From Streptomyces sp. NBC_01224 (lineage in GTDB: Bacteria; Actinomycetota; Actinomycetes; Streptomycetales; Streptomycetaceae): DNA of 64,000 nucleotides. Position 1 is the stretch's first letter; each line of letters begins with the position of its first letter. Of the stretch, positions 25,510 through 34,501 are shown one piece after another. The position numbers and the translations under genes are program-made. The notes under the pieces are model-generated. The model was not told where the DNA came from. It saw nothing but the letters and a program-made list of their open reading frames with translations, and did not search any database. The stretch is from the NCBI RefSeq assembly GCF_036002945.1, contig NZ_CP108529.1:2728001-2792000 (forward strand), read 5' to 3'.

Positions 25510-26148
25510 TTAAGTGCGTTTAGTACACGACGGAGTGGGCCGCTCCGGGACGGTGAGCGAGTCGTCGATGAACTCCCGGACCTGGCCGAGGACTTGGGAG
25601 CGACTGGTGCCGGGGATGCCGACCGCGACATGGACACTGAACCCGTCGAGCAGGGCGCGCAGCCGGGTCGCGAACCGTTCGGCGTCGACGGTACGGAACT
25701 CCCCGCGCGAGGCGCCCTCCGCCAGCAGCGCCACCAGGTCGCGGTGCCAGGCGCCCTCGATCGCGGCCTGCCGGGCGCGTGCGTCGTCGTCGGCGTTCTG
25801 CGAGCGGTTCCAGACCTCCAGCCAGAGCGTCCAGTGCGGATCGCGGTGGCCGTCGGGGAGGTACAGATCGATGTACGCGTCGAGCCGTTCGCGGACCGTC
25901 GCCCGACCGGACAGCAGGGTGCGCCGCTGGGCGCCGAGCCGGCCCTCGCTCCACTCCAGGGTCTGGAGCAGCAGCTCGTCCTTGGTGCGGAAGTAGTAGA
26001 GGAGGTGTCCGCTGCTCATGCCGACCTCGCGGCCGAGCCCGGCCATGGTGAGGCCGTCGAGGCCCCGTTCGGCGATGGTGGCCATGGCGGCGGCCAGCAG
26101 TTCCTCGCGGGGCGGGGCGGTGTTGCGACGGCGTGGAGCGGGGGGCAC
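25510..26148 (-). CDS. TetR-family regulator of the urease/agmatine deiminase operon
   Basis: 212 residues. The N-terminal HTH (ATIAERGLDGLTMAGLGREV, then GMSSGHLLYYFRTKDELLLQ) is followed by an all-helical ligand-binding domain with WTLWLEVWNRSQNADDDARARQ, close to the TetR_C_6/BetI-type group. The start lies 3 bp after the stop of the agmatine deiminase gene, so the regulator is co-transcribed with the enzymes. A likely target is the duplicated palindrome upstream of the first operon gene (29568-29640), but binding is not shown by sequence. Confidence 0.88.
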   Translation of the reverse strand: MPPAPRRRNTAPPREELLAAAMATIAERGLDGLTMAGLGREVGMSSGHLLYYFRTKDELLLQTLEWSEGRLGAQRRTLLSGRATVRERLDAYIDLYLPDGHRDPHWTLWLEVWNRSQNADDDARARQAAIEGAWHRDLVALLAEGASRGEFRTVDAERFATRLRALLDGFSVHVAVGIPGTSRSQVLGQVREFIDDSLTVPERPTPSCTKRT

Positions 26149-26151
26149 GGT

Positions 26152-27165
26152 TCAGACCTTCGGCTGCTGCTGCGTGATGCAGTGGATGCCTCCACCGCCG
26201 GCAAAGATCGTACGGGCGTCGACGAGTGTCACCGTACGGTCGGGGAACAGCTCACCGAAGATCGCCGCCGCCTCCTTGTCGCGTGGGTCGTCGAAGGCGC
26301 AGAGAACCACGCCGTCGTTGCAGAGGTAATGGTTGATGTAGGAGTAGTCGACCCACTCCCCGTCGGCCTGCAACACGGTGGGCGCGGGGACCTCCACCAC
26401 GTTCAGGGAGCGACCTCTGGCGTCGGTGGCGGCGCGCAGGGTGCGGACGGTCTCACGGGTGATCTCGTGGTCGGGATGGGCCGGGTCCGGCTGGACATGG
26501 GCGACGACGGTGCCGGGGCGGGCGAAGGCGGCGACGATGTCGACATGACCGAGGGTGCCGTACGTGCCGTAGTCACCGGCCAGTCCGCGCGGCAGCCAGA
26601 TGGCCTTCTCGGTGCCGAGCCTGGCGTGGATCTCGGCCTCGACCTGCTCGCGGGTCCAGTCGGGGTTGCGTTCCTTGCCGAGCTGGACGGTCTCGGTGAG
26701 CAGGACGGTGCCCTCGCCGTCGACATGGATGGCACCGCCCTCGTTGACGAGCGTGGAGCTGTGTACGGGGACGGCCGCGAGCTCGGCGACGGAGCGGGCG
26801 ATGTGCTGGTCGTGCTCCCAGCGGGCCCATCCCTGGGCGCCCCAGCCGTTGAACGTCCAGTCGACGGCGGCCAGTTGACGCCCGTCACTGACGAAGGTGG
26901 GACCGATGTCGCGCATCCAGGCGTCGTCGAGCGGGCGGACGGCCAGCTCGATGTCAGGGCCGAGAAGTGCGCGGGCGCTGTTCTCCTGGCCCGGGCCGAC
27001 GACCATCGTGACGGGTTCGAAGCGGCGGACGGCGCGGGCGACGGTGGCCCAGGCGCTGCGGGCCTCGTCCAGTTCGGCGTCGGTGTCGAAGGTGGGGTTG
27101 GGGCCCGGCCAGGCCATCCAGGTGCGTTCGTGCGGGGCCCACTCGGGCGGCATGCGGAAGGTCAT
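26152..27165 (-). CDS. Agmatine deiminase family protein
   Basis: 337 residues from the ATG at 27165. Family enzymes hydrolyse the guanidinium group of agmatine to N-carbamoylputrescine and ammonia. Matching motifs are MPPEWAPHERTWMAWP at the start, DAWMRDIGPTFV near residue 85, VNEGGAIHVDGEGTVLLTE near 150, GHVDIVAAFA near 210 and the C-terminal GGGGIHCITQQQP, whose Cys is the expected nucleophile. The length is slightly below the about 350-370 of plant and Pseudomonas AguA. It starts 19 bp after the urease alpha gene, within the same operon. Activity on another guanidino compound is possible. Confidence 0.88.
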   Translation of the reverse strand: MTFRMPPEWAPHERTWMAWPGPNPTFDTDAELDEARSAWATVARAVRRFEPVTMVVGPGQENSARALLGPDIELAVRPLDDAWMRDIGPTFVSDGRQLAAVDWTFNGWGAQGWARWEHDQHIARSVAELAAVPVHSSTLVNEGGAIHVDGEGTVLLTETVQLGKERNPDWTREQVEAEIHARLGTEKAIWLPRGLAGDYGTYGTLGHVDIVAAFARPGTVVAHVQPDPAHPDHEITRETVRTLRAATDARGRSLNVVEVPAPTVLQADGEWVDYSYINHYLCNDGVVLCAFDDPRDKEAAAIFGELFPDRTVTLVDARTIFAGGGGIHCITQQQPKV

Positions 27166-27184
27166 GAAGTGTCCTGGAGAGGCG

Positions 27185-28873
27185 TCAGAGGAAGTAGAGG
27201 CGGTTGAGGGAGACGGAGTCGGCGGGCTCGGAGCGCAGCGGGTCGCCGTCCAGGGTGACCAGACCGCTGTGGGCATCCACCGCGACCTCTCCGGTACGGG
27301 AGTTGTGGACGAGGTCGCCGGGGCCGATGCCGCGGGTGCCACGCACTGCGACACGGCGTCGGCGTGTGGGCATCAGGTCCGCACCGAGCTGGGTCGCGGC
27401 CTGCGAGACGAAGGCCACGGAGAGATCGGCCGCGGTGGCTCCGTACGCTCCGAACTGCGGTCCGAGGACCAGGGGTTCGCAGGTGTCGGTGGCGGCGTTC
27501 GGGTCGCCCGTGACCCCGTACGCCGGGAAGCCGGACTTCAGCACGAGCTGCGGCTTCGCACCGAAGAACTCCGGCCGCCACAGCACGATGTCGGCGAGCT
27601 TCCCGGTCTCGATGGAGCCGATCTCGTGCGCGAGGCCATGGGCGATGGCAGGGTTGATGGTGAGCTTGGCGATGTAGCGCAGCACCCGGGCGTTGTCGTC
27701 CGCGGGGCCGTCGCCGTCCATCGGGCCGAGTTCGGCCTTCATCTTCCCGGCCATCGCGAAGGTGCGGCGTACCGTCTCACCGGCCCGTCCCATGCCCTGT
27801 GCGTCGGAGGACGTGATGCCGATGGCGCCCAGGTCGTGCAGGACGTCCTCGGCTCCCATCGTTCCGGCGCGGATGCGGTCGCGGGCCATGGCGGCGTCAC
27901 CCGGCAGGTCCGTCTTGAGGTCGTGTACGGAGACGATCATCCCGTAGTGCTCGGCGACGGCGTCCCTGCCGAAGGGCAGCGTCGGGTTGGTGGACGAGCC
28001 GATGACGTTCTCGACGCCCGCCATCTTGAGGACGTTGGGGACGTGTCCGCCGCCGCAGCCCTCGATGTGGAAGGCGTGGATCGTGCGGCCTTCGAGGACA
28101 CGCAGGGTGTCCTCGACCGACAGGCACTCGTTCAGCCCGTCGCTGTGCAGGGCGACCTGGACATCGTGTTCCTCGGCGACCCGCAGTGCGGTGTCCAGGG
28201 CGCGGGTGTGGGCGCCCATGTCCTCGTGGACCTTGAAGCCGCAGGCCCCGCCCTCCGCGAGCGCCTCGACCAGCGGCGCCTCGTGGGAGGACGAACCGCG
28301 TCCCAGGAAGCCGATGTTGACCGGCCAGGCGTCGAACGCGTTGAAGGCATGGCGCAGGGCCCAGGGCGAGTTGACGCCGACGCCCCAGACCGGGCCGAAC
28401 TCCTGGCCGATGATCGTGGTGACACCGGAGGCGAGCGATGCCTCCATGATCCGCGGCGAGAGCAGATGGACATGGGTGTCGACAGCGCCCGCCGTCGCGA
28501 TCATCCCCTCGCCGGAGACGATCGTCGTCCCCGTTCCGACGACGACATCGACGCCGTCGAGGGTGTCCGGGTTACCGGCCCGCCCGATCGCCGAGATCCG
28601 GCCCTCGCGGATACCGATCGACACCTTGCGGATGCCCTGCACGGCATCGATGACCAGCACATTGCTGATGACGACATCGCAGGTGTCCCGGACGGCGGCG
28701 GCCTTGAGATGCAGCCCGTCGCGGGCGGTCTTGCCGAATCCGGCGAGGAACTCCTCGCCGTACTGCTGTGCGTCCGACTCGACGCGGACGGTCAGCCCGG
28801 AGTCACCGAGCCTGACCCGGTCCCCGGCACGCGGGCCGTGTACGGAGGCGTACTCGTACGGATCGATACTCAT
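27185..28873 (-). CDS. Urease alpha subunit, divergent paralogue
   Basis: 562 residues from the ATG at 28873, which overlaps the upstream fused beta/gamma gene as ATGA. The nickel and catalytic residues of urease are recognisable: HVH in DTHVHLLSP, the carbamylated Lys and His in GFKVHEDMGA, His in VALHSDGLNE, His in FHIEGCGGGH and Asp in SSDAQGMGR. The mobile flap is altered: by alignment the flap Cys of classical urease (MVCHHL) is Val here (IVSVHDL) while the adjacent His is kept. HWICPQ after the first metal motif is also changed to HLLSPR. It may be a urea or ureido-compound hydrolase. No ureD, ureE, ureF or ureG lies nearby. Confidence 0.85.
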   Translation of the reverse strand: MSIDPYEYASVHGPRAGDRVRLGDSGLTVRVESDAQQYGEEFLAGFGKTARDGLHLKAAAVRDTCDVVISNVLVIDAVQGIRKVSIGIREGRISAIGRAGNPDTLDGVDVVVGTGTTIVSGEGMIATAGAVDTHVHLLSPRIMEASLASGVTTIIGQEFGPVWGVGVNSPWALRHAFNAFDAWPVNIGFLGRGSSSHEAPLVEALAEGGACGFKVHEDMGAHTRALDTALRVAEEHDVQVALHSDGLNECLSVEDTLRVLEGRTIHAFHIEGCGGGHVPNVLKMAGVENVIGSSTNPTLPFGRDAVAEHYGMIVSVHDLKTDLPGDAAMARDRIRAGTMGAEDVLHDLGAIGITSSDAQGMGRAGETVRRTFAMAGKMKAELGPMDGDGPADDNARVLRYIAKLTINPAIAHGLAHEIGSIETGKLADIVLWRPEFFGAKPQLVLKSGFPAYGVTGDPNAATDTCEPLVLGPQFGAYGATAADLSVAFVSQAATQLGADLMPTRRRRVAVRGTRGIGPGDLVHNSRTGEVAVDAHSGLVTLDGDPLRSEPADSVSLNRLYFL

Positions 28874-29550
28874 CGCTCTGCTCCCAGGTATCCGCATGCC
28901 ACCGCGCGCCGCAGGGCCTCTTCGCGTGCGCCGGGCGCGTCGAGCGGTCCGTCGACCAGTCCGGCGAACCCGATGGCGATCCGGTCTCCGCCGATGGGCA
29001 CCAGCCCGACCTCGACCGACTCCCCCGGCCCGAAGCGGACGGAGGACCCGGCGGGGACGCAGAGCCGCATCCCGTACGCCGCCGCCCGATCGAAGTCGAG
29101 CCGCGGGTTGGCCTCGAAGAAGTGGAAGTGCGACGTCACGGAGACCGGCACGGTCGCGGTGTTGCGGACCGCGAGGCGCGCCGCCGGTTCCGGCTCGGGC
29201 GTGGCTGGACCCGGGACGACGGCCCCGGGAGCGTCGTCGCCGAGCCCGCCGCCCAGCGGCCGGGAGACCACGGCGAGCCGCGAACCGTCGTCGAAGACGG
29301 CCTCCACATGGACTTCGGTGACCACATCGGCGACCCCCGGAAGGACATCGTCGGGACCGAGCACGGACCGTGCGGCCTCGATGGCCTCGGCGAGCCTGCG
29401 CCCGTCGCGGGCGGCCTCGCAGACCGTGTCCGCGATCAGAGCGGTCGCCTCGGGGACATTGAGCTTCAGCCCTCGGGCGCGGCGGGCCCGGGCCAGTTCG
29501 GCGGCGCCGAAGAGCAGCAGCCGGTCACGTTCCGTCGGGGTCAGTCGCAC
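28870..29550 (-). CDS. Fused urease gamma/beta subunit
   Basis: 226 residues from a GTG start with AGGAGG-like sequence 7 nt upstream. Residues 1-100 are the gamma subunit (LTPTERDRLLLFGAAELARA, LNVPEATALIADTVCEAARD). After a linker of about 30 Gly/Pro-rich residues, the beta subunit follows (LAVRNTATVPVSVTSHFHFF, EANPRLDFDRAAAYGMRLCV, VGLVPIGGDRIAIGFAGLVDG). Such fusions are known in several bacteria. It is the first gene of a five-gene operon with urease alpha, agmatine deiminase, TetR and an MFS transporter. Confidence 0.88.
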   Translation of the reverse strand: MRLTPTERDRLLLFGAAELARARRARGLKLNVPEATALIADTVCEAARDGRRLAEAIEAARSVLGPDDVLPGVADVVTEVHVEAVFDDGSRLAVVSRPLGGGLGDDAPGAVVPGPATPEPEPAARLAVRNTATVPVSVTSHFHFFEANPRLDFDRAAAYGMRLCVPAGSSVRFGPGESVEVGLVPIGGDRIAIGFAGLVDGPLDAPGAREEALRRAVACGYLGAER

Positions 29551-29567
29551 GCCCGCACACCTCCTGT

Positions 29568-29640
29568 TTAGAGCAGCACTCTAACCAGGGGTGGGCAGGA
29601 AGCGGAAGTGCCTAGTCACCCCTTTCGAGCAGCGCTCCAA
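29568..29640 (-). promoter_or_regulatory. Duplicated palindromic operator upstream of the urease operon
   Basis: TTAGAGCAGCACTCTAA (29568-29584) is a 17-bp palindrome with TTAGAG/CTCTAA arms. A second copy, TTCGAGCAGCGCTCCAA (29624-29640), matches at 14 of 17 positions. The proximal copy contains TAGAGT on the minus strand, a fair -10, so a bound repressor would block the promoter. The TetR protein encoded in the operon is the obvious candidate ligand. Confidence 0.6.
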
Positions 29641-29650
29641 TCGTGTGACC

Positions 29651-29710
29651 GGTCAGTCACGGCGAATCGATACGGCGGCCGGTCAGTCGCTCCGGATCGA
29701 TGCGGCGGCC
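29651..29710. repeat. Two 30-bp tandem repeats at the 3' end of the permease pseudogene
   Basis: Units 29651-29680 and 29681-29710 match at 25 of 30 positions and encode repeats of the type RLTGRRID in the pseudogene frame. Confidence 0.6.
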
Positions 29711-30846
29711 GATCAGCGGCCACGTGCCCGCCATCGCCAGCGCGAGGACGCCGATGTTGATGCCGGCCGGGTCGACATCGGCGGTGGGCGCGATGGCGCC
29801 GATGCGGTCGAGGACGGCGCGCACGGTGGCGGGGTCGGAGGCACCGGCCAGGACGAGCCTGGCGGAGACGGGAACCGCGTGCGCCGGGAGCGCCGAAGGA
29901 GGGACGATCAGGCCGGGGCTCGGCACGTTGGTGACGTCGAATCCGTCGAACAGGACGGTGGCGCGCGGCACATGGACCTTCAGGGGTGCCTGCTCTCCGC
30001 CCTTCACCATGCGGAAGGTCGAAGTGGAGAGCGATTGTTCCGACACCTCCGGGTCGCTCAGGCTCAGCACGTTGCCGTCCACACAGCCCTCGGCGTGCCG
30101 CACCAGCTTCGCGAATTGGGCGCAGGTGGCGACCAGGGCGGGGCCTGCGAGCCTGATCCGGCGTCGGGGTCGGTCCGCGCAGGCCCGTCCTGGCCGTGAT
30201 CTGGTTGAGCAGCCAGAACTCGGCGAGCCCGAGTGCCGCACCGAGCAGCGCCGCGACGACGGTCTCGGCGGCGTTGACGCGCTGGGTGCCCTTGGCGCTG
30301 AGGCCGAGCAGACGCAGGGCCGCAAGGCGCCGGTTACGGCCGGCTGCGGAGAGCTTGGCGCAGACGGAGAGGAAGACGGCAAGGGGCAGCAGGACCAGCG
30401 CGGCGAGCGTGAAGCGCAGGATGTCGAGGGTCGAGGACTCGACGGCCGTGGTGGGCGGGTGCTCGGAGCCGAAGCTCTTCAACGCCCTTGCCTCACCGCC
30501 GAGTCGGTCCCTGCTGGTACCGACGTAGGCGTAGAGCTCATTGGGGTCGGTCAGACCCGCGGGGCCGATCAGGCCCTTCACGGTGCCGGGCAGCAGCCCC
30601 TTGAGTCCGGGCTCCCGCCGGAGCTGATCGCTCAGCGCGGGCGAGACATACACCTCGCCGGGGCCGGGAAGTCCGGTCAGGCCGGGGGGGCGGCGCGGGC
30701 GTGGCGTCCCTGCCGCGCGCGAGGAAGACGCGGCTGAACGGCTTGGAGCAGTGCGGGTCGGAGCGCTGGAGCACGAGGGCGGGCTGCCCCTCCGTACTTG
30801 GCGCCGGGCACCTCGAACCTGACGCCCGAGCTCGAGAGCGTCGGGA
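29657..30846 (-). pseudogene. FtsX-type ABC transporter permease, truncated and frameshifted
   Basis: Three pieces in different frames read as one degraded protein. The first has VRFEVPGAKYGG and, in another frame, QPALVLQRSDPHCSKPFSRV. The second covers PPGLTGLPGPGEVYVSPALS up to a transmembrane stretch and RNRRLAALRLLGLSAKGTQR, typical of FtsX/MacB permeases. After a frame change near 30170 the third continues TGPALVATCAQFAKLVRHAE up to a stop at 29657. The N-terminal half of a normal permease and any ATPase gene are missing. It is not expected to be functional. Confidence 0.7.
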
Positions 30847-30867
30847 TCCCAGCCGGGCACAGCACGA

Positions 30868-30906
30868 CGAAGGCCGCGCCCGGCAAGCAGCCGGGCGCGG
30901 CCTTCG
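30868..30906 (-). terminator. Terminator of ilvE
   Basis: CGAAGGCCGCGCCCGG and CCGGGCGCGGCCTTCG form a perfect 16-bp stem with the 7-nt loop CAAGCAG, 20 bp past the ilvE stop codon. Confidence 0.85.
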
Positions 30907-30925
30907 TCTGTACGGAACCGGCTGG

Positions 30926-32014
30926 TCAGCCGAGCGGGTGCATCCAGCCGTGGGTGTCCTCGGCGACGCCGCGCTGGATGTCCAGCAGGCGCTCACGCAG
31001 CTTCATCGTGACCTCGCCGGGCGCGCCCTCGCTCTGGGTCCACTCGCCGCCCGCGGACTTGACGGTGCCGACGGGGGTGATGACGGCCGCGGTGCCGCAG
31101 GCGAAGACCTCGGTGAGGGTGCCGTTCGCGGTGTCGCTCCGCCACTGGTCGATGGAGACGCGACCCTCCTCGGACTCGTAGCCGAGGTCGCGGGCGACCT
31201 TGAGCAGCGAGTCACGGGTGACGCCGGCGAGCAGGGAGCCGGTCAGGGCCGGGGTGATGATCTTGTTCCCGTACACGAAGTACAGGTTCATGCCGCCGAG
31301 CTCCTCGACCCACTTGTGCTCGACCGCGTCGAGGTACGCGACCTGGTCGCAGCCCTTCGCCGCGGCCTCCGCCTGGGCGAGGAGGGACGCCGCGTAGTTG
31401 CCGCCGGTCTTGGCGTCGCCCATGCCGCCGGGGACGGCGCGGACGCGGTCCTCGGAGAGCCAGATGGAGACCGGCTTGACGCCACCGGGGAAGTAGGCGC
31501 CGGCGGGCGAGGCGATGACGACGAAGAGGTACTCGTTGGCGGGCTTCACACCGAGGCCGACCTCGGTCGCGATCATGAAGGGGCGCAGGTAGAGCGACTC
31601 CTCGCCGCCGTGTGCCGGAACCCATGCCTTGTCCTGCTGGACCAGCACGTCGCACGCCTCGATGAACGTCTCGACGGGCAGTTCCGGCATGGCCAGCCGG
31701 TGCGCCGATGCCTGGAAACGCTTGGCGTTCGCCTCGGGACGGAACGTGGCGACGGAGCCGTCGGGCCGGCGGTAGGCCTTGAGGCCCTCGAAGATCTCCT
31801 GCGCGTAGTGCAGGACCGTGGTCGCGGGGTCGAGGGAGAGCGGGCCGTAGGGGACGAGCTGGCCGTCGTGCCAGCCGCGGCCCTCGGTCCACCGGATCGT
31901 CACCATGTGATCGGTGAAGTAGCGGCCGAATCCGGGCTTGACCAGGATCGCCTCGCGCTCCGCGTCGGACAGCGGGTTCGAGGAGGGCTTGAGCTCGATC
32001 GTGGGCGTCGTCAT
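30926..32014 (-). CDS. ilvE: Branched-chain amino acid aminotransferase
   Basis: 362 residues, the usual length of actinobacterial class IV aminotransferases. The enzyme transfers the amino group from glutamate to the 2-oxoacids of Leu, Ile and Val with pyridoxal phosphate. The PLP lysine is in [17 protein letters not shown]. Other family segments are [40 protein letters not shown] and [19 protein letters not shown]. It lies downstream of leuB, separated by a terminator and about 240 bp, so it probably has its own promoter. Confidence 0.95.
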   Translation of the reverse strand: MTTPTIELKPSSNPLSDAEREAILVKPGFGRYFTDHMVTIRWTEGRGWHDGQLVPYGPLSLDPATTVLHYAQEIFEGLKAYRRPDGSVATFRPEANAKRFQASAHRLAMPELPVETFIEACDVLVQQDKAWVPAHGGEESLYLRPFMIATEVGLGVKPANEYLFVVIASPAGAYFPGGVKPVSIWLSEDRVRAVPGGMGDAKTGGNYAASLLAQAEAAAKGCDQVAYLDAVEHKWVEELGGMNLYFVYGNKIITPALTGSLLAGVTRDSLLKVARDLGYESEEGRVSIDQWRSDTANGTLTEVFACGTAAVITPVGTVKSAGGEWTQSEGAPGEVTMKLRERLLDIQRGVAEDTHGWMHPLG

Positions 32015-32201
32015 GTGTGCGTGTCCTTCACCGGTTGTGTGTGTTGGACCGCGCTCACGCCGCTCCTGTCAGACAGGTGCTAGGACGTCCGAGCTTCACC
32101 GCGAGCCACGGCCCCGTTCGATTATCGCTCCCGGGTGGCCGTGCACGAAACGACGTGAATGCGGTCCAGTGGTCGATGGTGGCACCCGGGACCGCATACG
32201 A

Positions 32202-32236
32202 GAAGCCGCCGGGTGCGGTTGCGACCCGGCGGCTTC
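32202..32236 (-). terminator. Terminator of leuB
   Basis: GAAGCCGCCGGGT (32202-32214) and ACCCGGCGGCTTC (32224-32236) make a perfect 13-bp stem with a 9-nt loop, starting about 18 bp after the leuB stop codon. Confidence 0.8.
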
Positions 32237-32254
32237 GAAAATGGAGTCGTCGAG

Positions 32255-33298
32255 TCAGCTCGCTACGCGTACCACGAGCGCGTCGCCGATCTCGTCGGTG
32301 GTACGAGTCGTCACGCTGTCGCGCTCCGCGAGGTCGGCGGAGACGGCGTCCTCGATGCGCACGGCCTCGGCCTCGTAGCCGAGATGGCGCAGCAGAAGGG
32401 CGACGGAGAGGATCGCGGCCGTGGGGTCGGCCTTGCCCTGGCCCGCGATGTCCGGGGCGGAGCCGTGGACCGGCTCGAACATCGAGGGGAACTCGCCGCT
32501 CGGGTTGATGTTGCCCGAGGCCGCGACGCCGATGCCACCGGAGACGGCCGCGGCGAGATCGGTGATGATGTCGCCGAAGAGGTTGTCGGTGACGATCACG
32601 TCGAAGCGCTCGGGCTGCGTGACGAGGAAGATCGTCGCCGCGTCCACGTGCAGGTAGTCGGTGGTGACGTCCGGGAACTCGGCCGCGACCTTGTTGAAGA
32701 TGTTGGTCCACAGGTGCCCGGCGTAGGTCAGCACGTTGTTCTTGTGGACCAGCGTCAGCTTCTTGCGCGGGCGGGCCTGGGCGCGGGCGAAGGCGTCGCG
32801 GACCACACGCTCGACGCCGAAGGCGGTGTTGACCGAGACCTCGGTGGCGACCTCGTGCGGGGTGCCGGTGCGGATCGAACCGCCATTGCCGGTGTACGGG
32901 CCCTCGGTGCCCTCGCGGACCACGACGAAGTCGATCTCCGGCTGCCCCTTGAGCGGGGTCGCGACACCCGGGAGGAGCTTCGACGGCCGCAGGTTCACAT
33001 GGTGGTCGAAGAGGAAACGGAGCTTCAGCAGGAAGCCGCGCTCCAGGACGCCGGACGGAACCGAGGGGTCCCCGATCGCACCGAGCAGGATCGCGTCGTG
33101 CTGCTTGAGCGCCTGGACATCCGCGTCGGTGAGGGTCTCACCGGTCGCCTGGTAGCGCTTGGCGCCGAAGTCGAACTCCTTGGTCTCCAGCTTCACATCC
33201 TGCGGGAGAACAGCATGGAGGACCTTGAGGCCCTGAGCCACTACCTCCTGGCCGATACCGTCACCAGGGATCACTGCGAGATTGATGCTGCGAGACAT
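32255..33298 (-). CDS. leuB: 3-isopropylmalate dehydrogenase
   Basis: 347 residues, typical for the family. It oxidises and decarboxylates 3-isopropylmalate with NAD in leucine synthesis. The N-terminal [19 protein letters not shown], substrate residues in [18 protein letters not shown], the metal-binding [20 protein letters not shown] and [20 protein letters not shown] are all present. Upstream, TAAGGT lies 6 nt before the ATG, which could be a -10 of a leaderless transcript or an AAGGTG ribosome binding site; sequence alone does not decide. Confidence 0.95.
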   Translation of the reverse strand: MSRSINLAVIPGDGIGQEVVAQGLKVLHAVLPQDVKLETKEFDFGAKRYQATGETLTDADVQALKQHDAILLGAIGDPSVPSGVLERGFLLKLRFLFDHHVNLRPSKLLPGVATPLKGQPEIDFVVVREGTEGPYTGNGGSIRTGTPHEVATEVSVNTAFGVERVVRDAFARAQARPRKKLTLVHKNNVLTYAGHLWTNIFNKVAAEFPDVTTDYLHVDAATIFLVTQPERFDVIVTDNLFGDIITDLAAAVSGGIGVAASGNINPSGEFPSMFEPVHGSAPDIAGQGKADPTAAILSVALLLRHLGYEAEAVRIEDAVSADLAERDSVTTRTTDEIGDALVVRVAS

Positions 33299-33389
33299 GT
33301 CCGCACCTTACTGCGCGTCCCACACCATGACACGTCACGTCCACCATGCGGACACATGGGAAGCTGTACGTGTACCGTTCTTTCCGGCA

Positions 33390-33615
33390 CCGGACACCTA
33401 CGAGGGACACGTCCAGGACCAGGACAGCGTGGACACGTACCACGTGGTCAAGGGAGGCGGGAAGGCGACCGGGACCGTGGAGTGGTCACGGGTGCGCTGC
33501 ACCGGCTTCTCGTTCCTGGCGGTGGAGGCGCGGCCCGGACGGAACGCCCGGATGAAGGTCACCGCACTCGCCCAGTCGGGCGAGCGCATCGACCACTTCG
33601 AGAGCAGCCGCGGCC
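33390..33615 (+). pseudogene. C-terminal fragment, probably of a metallophosphoesterase
   Basis: DTYHVVKGGGKATGTVEWSR, then VRCTGFSFLAVEARPGRNAR and MKVTALAQSGERIDHFE has good codon bias and looks like the C-terminal beta-domain of a secreted phosphoesterase. The catalytic part is absent: the frame begins in the leuB promoter region. After about 33615 the frame continues without homology-like sequence. The family assignment is from memory of similar tails and is uncertain. Confidence 0.35.
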
Positions 33616-33623
33616 GACCGTTC

Positions 33624-33752
33624 TCAGTGGCCCGTGGAGCCGCCGTTGTCCCTTCGGTCGAGGGCCCGCTGCAGGGCGGCGGCGGCATTCTGGCGCTCCG
33701 ACTCGGTCGGGCGGTGGGTGTGACGGACTCGGCGGACAGTCGTCTCGGCCAT
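33624..33752 (-). CDS. Small basic protein of 42 residues
   Basis: An ATG at 33752, about 10 nt after AAGGAG, opens MAETTVRRVRHTHRPTESER followed by QNAAAALQRALDRRDNGGST and GH. Codon bias is good and the product is a charged helix with a basic N-terminus. I do not recognise a family. A cluster of GATTTCGAGATCG repeats lies directly upstream, where its promoter should be. It stands between decayed gene fragments, which lowers confidence that it is active. Confidence 0.45.
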   Translation of the reverse strand: MAETTVRRVRHTHRPTESERQNAAAALQRALDRRDNGGSTGH

Positions 33753-33779
33753 GGTGGATCGACTCCTTGAGATCGCGAG

Positions 33780-33830
33780 GATTTCGAGATCGAAAAATCG
33801 TGAACGTGATTTCGAGATCGGGATTTCGAG
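33780..33830. repeat. Three GATTTCGAG(ATCG) repeats upstream of the small gene
   Basis: GATTTCGAGATCG occurs at 33780-33792 and 33808-33820, with a shorter GATTTCGAG at 33822-33830. The first two are 28 bp apart. The stretch is unusually AT-rich for this genome, so an operator or promoter region for the small gene at 33624-33752 is likely. Confidence 0.5.
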
Positions 33831-33935
33831 GCGCCGGAAGGGGCGGGGAGCGTGCGCCGCAGGGGTTGCCTGCACAGGGCGCGCACTCACGACCGCCAGT
33901 CGCTGGATCTAGCGAGACGTTCGGCTTCTACAAAG

Positions 33936-34310
33936 CTAGGACAGCTCGGCCGGTCTGTCTCCACAATTACTCGGACTTCCTACTATCTGAGACGGAGGTT
34001 TACGGCCGCCCGCCCTCAGTTCCTGGCTCAGGGCCCGGACAGTGAGCGATTGTGCCTGCTCAGTGGTGGTGACATAGCCGGCCGAACCCATCGGCCGCTC
34101 CGGCCCGAGAGCCGTGATCTCGACCGTGTCCGGTGCTCCTTCGAGTGACAGCTCCGGCATGATCGCCATGCCGAGACCACGGGACACCATCGAGAGCACC
34201 GCTCCGTCGCCCTCGGCCTCGGCTGTCGCACGCGGGATCCGCTCCTGCGCGGCCCGCCAGTCCCGGGTGTACGAGGTGCGGCTCTCCGACCGGTCCACCA
34301 GCGGGAGCGT
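33936..34310 (-). pseudogene. LysR-type regulator, C-terminal fragment only
   Basis: Residues such as AEAEGDGAVLSMVSRGLGMA, then IMPELSLEGAPDTVEITALG and ending near VRALSQELRAGG match the second half of a LysR substrate-binding domain. The HTH and first half are absent; sequence upstream of about 34310 belongs to a different fragment. It cannot bind DNA by itself, so it is taken as a remnant. Confidence 0.6.
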
Positions 34311-34317
34311 CCGCGGC

Positions 34318-34430
34318 GCCGGACGGGTTCAAACGGACCATGGACGGCTTCCTCGGGATGCCGCGCGGCAAGGACACGGGCAAGATGCTGATCCATGCCG
34401 TCGGCCAGGACCTCTCGTTCGGATCACGCC
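34318..34430 (+). pseudogene. C-terminal fragment of a medium-chain dehydrogenase/reductase
   Basis: PDGFKRTMDGFLGMPRGKDT and GKMLIHAVGQDL resembles the last 35 residues of NADP-dependent oxidoreductases of the zinc-independent MDR group. Nothing upstream belongs to the same protein. It abuts the LysR fragment on the other strand, marking a deletion junction. Confidence 0.4.
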
Positions 34431-34501
34431 GGGCTCGCCTGCCCCGGCACCTGACCCCGCTCGCTGATCCGGCCCGATCCGGACGAATGACCCCAGGGGA
34501 C

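Noticed and set aside
23770..27207. 1145-codon plus-strand open frame
   Set aside because: Antisense to cimA, the MFS transporter, TetR and agmatine deiminase genes, all of which have clear family motifs.
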